This document shows positions 58,570 to 64,000 of a DNA stretch of 64,000 nt, one piece after another. The first letter of the stretch is position 1; every line of letters begins with the position of its first letter. The DNA comes from Calliphora vicina. Lineage: Eukaryota; Arthropoda; Insecta; Diptera; Calliphoridae. The notes below the pieces were generated by a model. It was given only the letters and a program-made list of their open reading frames with translations. It ran no database searches and was not told the origin of the DNA. The translations under genes were made by a program, and so were the position numbers. Where the stretch lies: NCBI RefSeq assembly GCF_958450345.1, contig NC_088780.1, positions 95,058,226 through 95,122,225 of the forward strand, written 5' to 3'.

Positions 58570-60595
58570 CACGAAATTGAGATCTATGGTCTTATTCAAG
58601 TGAGTTCATTCCACGACCTAAGGAAGCTACCGGGCGCGTCCACAGGTTGCGGATAGTGGAAAGTTCCGTAGATATGCGGAGCAGCTGCCATGGCAGTCGC
58701 GGACAATCAGCGGTTCCGAGTGGAGAGTCTCAGAGGGTGGCGCCGGACTCCTACCAAGTTCTGAGTGCCTATGATACTTGGAACGTCAAGGCGAGTAATT
58801 GGCGCCTTCAAATAACCAATTGCCAAAAACTACCAGCGACTGTCCCTCATGTTAGAAGGAAGCGAGCGTCGGATCTTATAACAAGCGGCTCGCTATATAA
58901 ACGTGATGGCAGCCCCAGTTCCAGGATCGGATGCAGAATCCCAAACAGCTAGATATCTGGGTACACCACTACTCCAACATGTTGTCAATGGACGTGCACA
59001 TACCCCAACCATTATGTAACTGCACTCGGCACATCGAAAGGGACGACATACCCACAACCTCCCCCACTATAACCGAAATAGCAAACGCTATTTGCGCCCT
59101 TAAACACCACAAGGCTCCAGGACCTGACAACATCAACCCAGAGCTGCTAAAAGCAGACCCTCAAACAAGTGCCTTCCTGCTTCTGAATGTGGTGAAAAGA
59201 TTCTGGGATGATAATGAACTTTCCGACGAACTGAAAGAGGGTCTGATCATCAACATTTCTAAGAAAGGTGATCTCACGGAGTGCAAAAACTGGAGGGGGA
59301 TCACACTCCTAAGCATGATAAATAAGGTGATCGCAAACATTATCAACATGAGACTTGCTAACTCCCTCGACAAAGAGTTTCGTTGCGAGCAGGCTGGATT
59401 CAGAGCTCAAAAATCATGTGTAGATCACATAAACAGTCTCCGCATAATAATTGGGCAATCAGTAGAATGGAGGTTCCCCCTATACCTGGTCTTCCTCGAC
59501 TTTGAAAAAGCTTTCGACACACTTGTCCACACTACCATTTGGAAAGCACTCACATGCAAGGGCGTACCCAGGAAAATAATAGGGATTATCCAAGAGTTAT
59601 ACAGGAACGCAAGCTGTCGTATACTTCACCGGAATTCAGTTAGCGATAAGGTTTCTGTTAAAGCTGGTGTGCGACAAGGCTGCATCTTGTCGCCGTTACT
59701 CTTTAACGTAGTGGTGGACATTGTCATGAGAAATGCAACGAGCAACAACAGAGGCATAACATGGGGTTTAGGCGGCCGCCTGGCCGATCTTGACTATGTC
59801 GACGACATATGTCTTCTAACACATAGTCACTCTGACATGGTGCAAAGTCTTCAAATGGTAGAGACAGAAGCTGCAAAGGCAGAACTCAAAGTAAATATAA
59901 ATAAGACGAAGGTAATGCGAGTAAATGCAACATCCAACCGGCCATTCTCTATCCAAGACATCCAACTACAGGACGTGCTATGATGCTACTTGGGTAGCAT
60001 CATAACATCGACTGGAGGCTCTTCTGATGATGTCTCAAATCGCACCATGAGAGCTCGGCAAGCTTTCGGACAACTAAGCAGAGTTTGGAAATCACCATCA
60101 ATCTCCACCCGCACTAAGCTAACAATTTTCAATTCGTGTGTTAAGTCTGTGCTCCTTTATGGCTGTGAAACGTGGAATATGGCGGCTAGAGACGTAAACA
60201 CTTTCCACAACAAATGCCTAAGAAGAATACTAAAAATCTACTGGCCCAACAGAATATCCAACACACACCTCTGGACTGTCACAAATCAAAGGCAAATACA
60301 TTCCGAAGTTTTGAGAAGGAAATGGCGATGGATAGGCCACGCATTACGAAGACAACCCGGAGATGTAACCCGAAATGCCATTGACTGGAATCCGCAAGGT
60401 AGTAGAAGGAGAGGGCGGCCTGCCCATACTTGGAGAAGTCAGTTAGACATAGAGGCTTCGCTAGCAGGAAAAAGTTGGAATGAAATCAAGAACCTAGCAT
60501 CAAACAGAAACGATTGGAAATCTTTTGTTGAGGCCCTATGTTCCTTATAGGAACTAAAGGAATTAATAATAATAATGATAGTGAAATTCTTGGAA
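58570..60595 (+). mobile_element. Internally deleted non-LTR retrotransposon (LINE)
   Basis: A block of about 2 kb with clearly higher GC than its flanks. The first 350 bases look like an untranslated or 5' leader region (ACCGGGCGCGTCCACAGG-type text, frequent stops in most frames). It then joins directly to the region just before a reverse transcriptase, so the endonuclease part is missing. After the last codon the tail reads GGAACTAAAGGAATTAATAA with AAT repeats, a usual LINE 3' end. The clade is uncertain: the C-terminal domain (RRKWRWIGHALRR ... GRRRGRPAHTW style) is common in RTE-like and related insect LINEs. Confidence 0.85.
58931..60550 (+). pseudogene. LINE reverse transcriptase with one in-frame stop
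   Basis: One frame runs 540 codons broken only by TGA at 59981-59983. Reverse transcriptase motifs are in order: HKAPGPDNINPELL (about residue 57), WRGITLLSMINKV, FLDFEKAFD (motif A, about 187), AGVRQGCILSPLLFN (motif B), YVDD (motif C, about 287, usually YADD or FADD) and VNINKTK (motif D). After the stop the frame resumes CYLGSIIT, the usual motif E, then the zinc-knuckle-like/WIGHALRR C-terminal domain. All catalytic Asp residues remain. Apart from the stop and the lost endonuclease the copy is well preserved, so the insertion is fairly young. Confidence 0.88.
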
Positions 60596-61331
60596 TTCTC
60601 ATTCCTGAGAACGAGAACAAGCGCTCATCATTTCAAGAGATATATGAGCTGTTTAATATGACTATCATTTAAGTTCCAGTGTACAGAACAATGATTTCAA
60701 TTGGAGCTGTTAGTGAGAAGAAGATGAACATGGCGATTATATTATAGCTTATTATGTCTTGTATATGAATATTTTCTTGAGATTTAGTTCTAATGGAGAA
60801 TCGAGGATTTGCTTTTCTATAATTTTTTACTCAAATCTTATTTTATTTTTTTTTAAATTGGCAAAGTTTGGATAGGTTTGGGGGCGACTATGTCCTCTTA
60901 AGTGAGCCAGATATTTTTAAAAAAAATGTCGACCCTCCATAGGTTCTCCATATCTAAAAAATCAAAAAAGATCGAGCTGAGTTAAAAAAAAATAAATAAA
61001 CCAAAATATCTCTTGAACTAAAAGAGATAACTTACATGTGTACATGTGTTTTGTAGACATTCTTAAGAACTATTTACATTTTAAATTTTAGCTCATTCTG
61101 ATCATAGTTTGATTTTTGGCGATTTTTTAAAAAATGTGAGACCCTGTGGCGTTTACGCTTAATTAGCATTATTAGCTTTATTTACAACTTTGGTATCTTT
61201 TGTGACCCCAACTGAAATTTTTCAGCATAAATTTTCGTAGAATATTTTAATACTTAAATGTCCTTTATGAAAGGTCTTTTTTGATATTCCCAAAAAAAGG
61301 GTCGAATTGACCCTTAAAGTGAGGTTTAAGA
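60596..61331. other. Repeat-like intergenic DNA
   Basis: No gene seen. The text around 60880-61330 (GTCGACCCTCCATAGG, GAGACCCTGTGGCG, GGGTCGAATTGACCC) alternates GC clusters with AT runs and leads straight into the left arm of the inverted repeat, so it may belong to one larger mobile element. Confidence 0.35.
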
Positions 61332-61740
61332 TCTTCTACAAAAATTATCTCCATAAAAATCCACAATAGAACTCTGACAATAAGAATTCTCTCAGACATT
61401 AATTTACAACTTTTTTTTAGTTAGTATAATGCTCCCTTCGAATTGTAGTATATCTCCTACAATTTGTTTTTAATTACAATGTCCAACAAATTGAGACTTT
61501 TTGATTGGAAAAGAATAGCTACCCTATAATTCTGAAAGGGCATATTGAGTAGATAATTTCTGTAGAATAAACTTATAGTCCAGCTGGTCTGAATTTTTTT
61601 TTACAGTCGGTCAAAGTTTTCATTTTTTGATCGAAGGGAGCATTATACTAACCGAACAAATTTTGTAAATTAATGTCTGAGAGAATTCTTATTGTCAGAG
61701 TTCTATTGTGGATTTTTATGAAGATAATTTTTGTGGAAGA
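61332..61740. repeat. Long inverted repeat, arms about 110 bp, spacer about 190 bp
   Basis: The left arm (about 61332-61440) and right arm (about 61630-61740) are inverted copies at roughly 90% identity by eye. Shared blocks are GAAGGGAGCATTATACTAAC, TAATGTCTGAGAGAATTC, TTATTGTCAGAGTTCTATTG and GGATTTTTATG. The main difference is about ten bases near the centre of each arm. It may be the core of a foldback element or a source of hairpin RNA. Confidence 0.75.
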
Positions 61741-63390
61741 TATACAATAAATCGGGCAATTCTGATAAATTTTTTTGTTAGTACAATAATTAGGTGGTAT
61801 ATACATTTTTTGCGTGAACTTATTTAATAAAGCCATCCGCTTTTAAGCAATATAAAATCTATCGTCAAAAACTACCGAATGAAGCAAAGACATCAATGTC
61901 CATTGGAGATAGTAGCTTTTACTCTCATCTACCTACAATGTTACCTAATTTTTCCAAAATTGTGAGTAACAAAACATGTAATATAATAAATATAAGAATC
62001 TTTAGATATACAAGTTATTGTTATGTATAACATATACTAAAAAAGTAGAGATTGCAGTCTTTGCTGGTATTGCTCTTAATTAAAAGATTAAAACTGTGTA
62101 TTAAATTTTATAAAAATTCCCTATAAAAATCACTTCGTATGGGAAGCTCAAACATTTTTCAACTTTAAAGTTCTGGCGATCAACAACAATGTGTTACATA
62201 TCAACTCATTAAAACAATAACAAAGGCAATATTAAACGAAATGAAACAATAACAGCAACAAAAGTACAAGTATTTAAATAATAAAAATATATTTATTTAC
62301 ATACAAACAGACTTATATACAAATACACTCATCTATATACATTTAAGTAGGTATATAAAAGTGTATATATCGGTACTTTTCATACGTGAGTGCGTATTAT
62401 TTTGTTTAAACGTTCAAAATAAACAACAACAACAACAATTACTAAAAAAACAACCAACAACAGCCACAAAAAACAAAACCACACATTAATGAGTAATTTT
62501 TTTTTTGTTTCGTTGTTGTTTTTTTTTATATATATTAAGAGATTGGTGTAGTTGTGTGGTTGTGGAGGTAGGTGGAGCTTCATTCACACAAATGATATAA
62601 AATGACACACAAACACCTACAATCATACGAATCTACATACATATGTATATACATACGTACATTTATTGTACACAGAAATGCAAACATACTTATTTATATT
62701 GGTTTGTACTTATTCTAGTTGTTTTTTCTCGATACTTTCTTGTAGTTTTTATTGTTTTTCTACTACATATTTAGTTGTTGTTTTTAATACAGGTTGTAAA
62801 ATGAGTAAAGTTGAATGAGTGAGTTTACTTGGATGTATGAGCAATATAATTAAATATTCATTATACGTATATACATTTTCATATATAAATTAACATGTAC
62901 TAGAAATACATATTTGTTACAGTTGTTATCACAAGTGTTCATTGGTTTTGTGGTTATTTTTTTATTTTTAGTTGTAAAATAAAATGATAAATACAAAATC
63001 AAGGTGTGTTTTCTCTTTTTTTAGTTTTCATTGTTGTTGTTGGTATTATAAATAAGGTGTATATAATTCACTTTGTGTTTTTACTTTATTAAAAGAGGTA
63101 GTATTCTAATCATGTGTAAATATGTAAATATACAGTTTTAAATTTTAATTAGCTACCCGCCCTTAATGTATTTTGTTATATATAATAATGATTAAAACCG
63201 ATCGTTTTGAAAAGGTGTTATAAATTTCGCTTGATTTCATGAATAATTTTTGAATCAAATGTTTATTATTTGCTAACAAAATAAAGCTCAAGTATGAAAT
63301 TGCAAATAATTTCTAAGAAATTAGGCTTGAAATGTGATACAAGTTAATTTAGAATTATCAAAATTAAGGTTTAAATAATTTATAAATACA
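61741..63390. other. AT-rich intergenic DNA
   Basis: No exon is supported. Microsatellite-like runs occur near 62290-62370 (ATATAC), 62420 (AAC) and 62640 (ATAC). Nothing else stands out. Confidence 0.4.
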
Positions 63391-63892
63391 GGCAAATCCC
63401 GGTATAACGAACGATATGTTGTCAGGCCCATTCGTTAAATTGAAAAATTCGTTATATCGAGATGATTTTTTTTAATTTTGGACAACTTTTTCTATTTTGG
63501 AATTTTGATCCCTAGGTTGGATGAGCGGTGTGACATTAGGAGGCAAGAATATCGTTCAAATTTGTATATCTTTAGTAGTTTTTACTAATTGTTCTTCTGG
63601 AGGATGGCTTGGTGTATTTTCCACGATTAATAAAGCCTTCATTGTAAGGGATATCGATTCTCGGACAAACATGTAAAAAAAAACAGATTTTGAAGATTCC
63701 ACTTAATTTGTGTAAAGATAATTTACAAAAAAACTTAGTCACGATAAAATGTTTGTTTTTATTTTCTTCAAAATACATGTTGAGAATTTTGTTATTCCAT
63801 ATTTCATTCATTCATCTAAATTTTTAGTTTTTCGTTCAATGAAATTCTTCTACGGTTTTCCATATTTAATTCACGTGAATTATATCGAATGA
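63391..63892 (-). mobile_element. Second pogo/Tigger-like element, 3' part
   Basis: A TA dinucleotide precedes CAGGCAAATCCCGGTATAAC at 63391, a Tigger-type terminus, with the inner repeat CGTTATATCGAG near 63450. On the minus strand a decayed transposase follows (see next entry) with its C-terminus toward this end, as expected. The other end of the element is not recognised and may be outside the window or interrupted by the hairpin at 63893. Confidence 0.65.
63501..63640 (-). pseudogene. Tigger-like transposase DDE fragment
   Basis: One minus-strand frame reads ALLIVENTPSHPPEEQ (63640-63591), a form of the conserved LLxxDNAPxHP catalytic block, then a TGA, then IFLPPNVTPLIQPRDQ (63552-63501), the conserved FLPPNxTxLIQPMDQG block. 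The catalytic Asp of the first block is replaced by Glu, and the stop separates the two. It is a dead copy. The motifs differ from the 269-675 remnant, so it belongs to another family. Confidence 0.75.
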
Positions 63893-64000
63893 AAGATTTC
63901 GTTCGCATTCTAAGCGGAAGAAATCTGATTTTGGATTCCTTAACTTCATGTTAATGTGAACGAATCAGTTTTCTTTTGCTTAGAATGCGAACGAAATCTT
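63893..64000. repeat. 108-bp near-palindrome (MITE-like hairpin) at the window edge
   Basis: A 23-base arm at 63893-63915 (starting AAGATTTCGTTCGCATTC) is exactly complementary in reverse to 63978-64000. Inside it the stem continues with few mismatches (GAAGAAATCTGATTTT against AATCAGTTTTCTTTT), giving about 40 bp of stem and a loop near 30 bases. The arm ends exactly at the last base of the window, so the true element may be longer. Confidence 0.75.

Noticed and set aside
1..64000. tRNA, rRNA or snRNA genes
   Set aside because: No cloverleaf with A/B boxes or other conserved RNA gene was noticed; a covariance-model search would be needed to exclude them.

Overview
The window is AT-rich insect nuclear DNA. 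Its short phased exons, GT-AG introns, CAG/CAA-rich glutamine tracts, and pogo/Tigger, Helitron-like, mini-me-like and LINE debris indicate a higher fly. The AT content and long repeat-filled introns suggest a calyptrate such as a blow fly, but that placement is inference. Three real host genes are visible, all on the minus strand.

Layout. 58-1500 is a decayed pogo/Tigger-like DNA transposon with a second repeat nested inside it. 2321-3493 holds the first four coding exons of a TMEM181-like membrane protein whose 3' part lies beyond the left edge. 4526-8312 is a complete three-exon CDC40/Prp17 splicing factor (578 aa). 8313-13880 is gene-poor and carries Helitron-like ends, a mini-me-like copy, then very AT-rich DNA that probably includes the long zfh1 3' UTR. 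13881-52933 is zfh1, the ZEB-family zinc-finger/homeodomain repressor: five coding exons (52834-52933, 32779-32960, 31794-32666, 14681-17129, 14415-14608) encode 1265 aa with nine C2H2-type fingers, a homeodomain and a PLDLS CtBP-binding motif. Introns of about 19.9 kb and 14.7 kb are full of repeats. 53-64 kb is zfh1 upstream DNA with a probable promoter near 53.65 kb, a 1.5-kb array of an 11-bp unit, an internally deleted LINE, a long inverted repeat and another Tigger-like remnant.

The observation most worth following is at the 3' end of zfh1. After the TAG stop at 14417-14415 the same frame stays open for 177 codons to a TAA at 13883-13881. The extension is rich in Gln, His, Pro, Ser and Thr like the rest of the protein, and the sequence turns AT-rich only after the second stop. 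This fits stop-codon readthrough or another recoding event. The first stop also abuts a near-consensus 5' splice site.

Other notable structure: a foldback element family with roughly 260-280-bp inverted arms (four copies at 27-40 kb); a roughly 110-bp-arm inverted repeat at 61.3-61.7 kb; a 108-bp near-palindrome at the right edge; degenerate tandem arrays inside zfh1 intron 1, one with a period near 177 bp; and the 11-bp upstream array, which reads as more than a hundred direct repeats of the nuclear-receptor half-site AGTTCA with 5-bp spacing. Coordinates and splice sites were read by eye. No alignments or searches were run.
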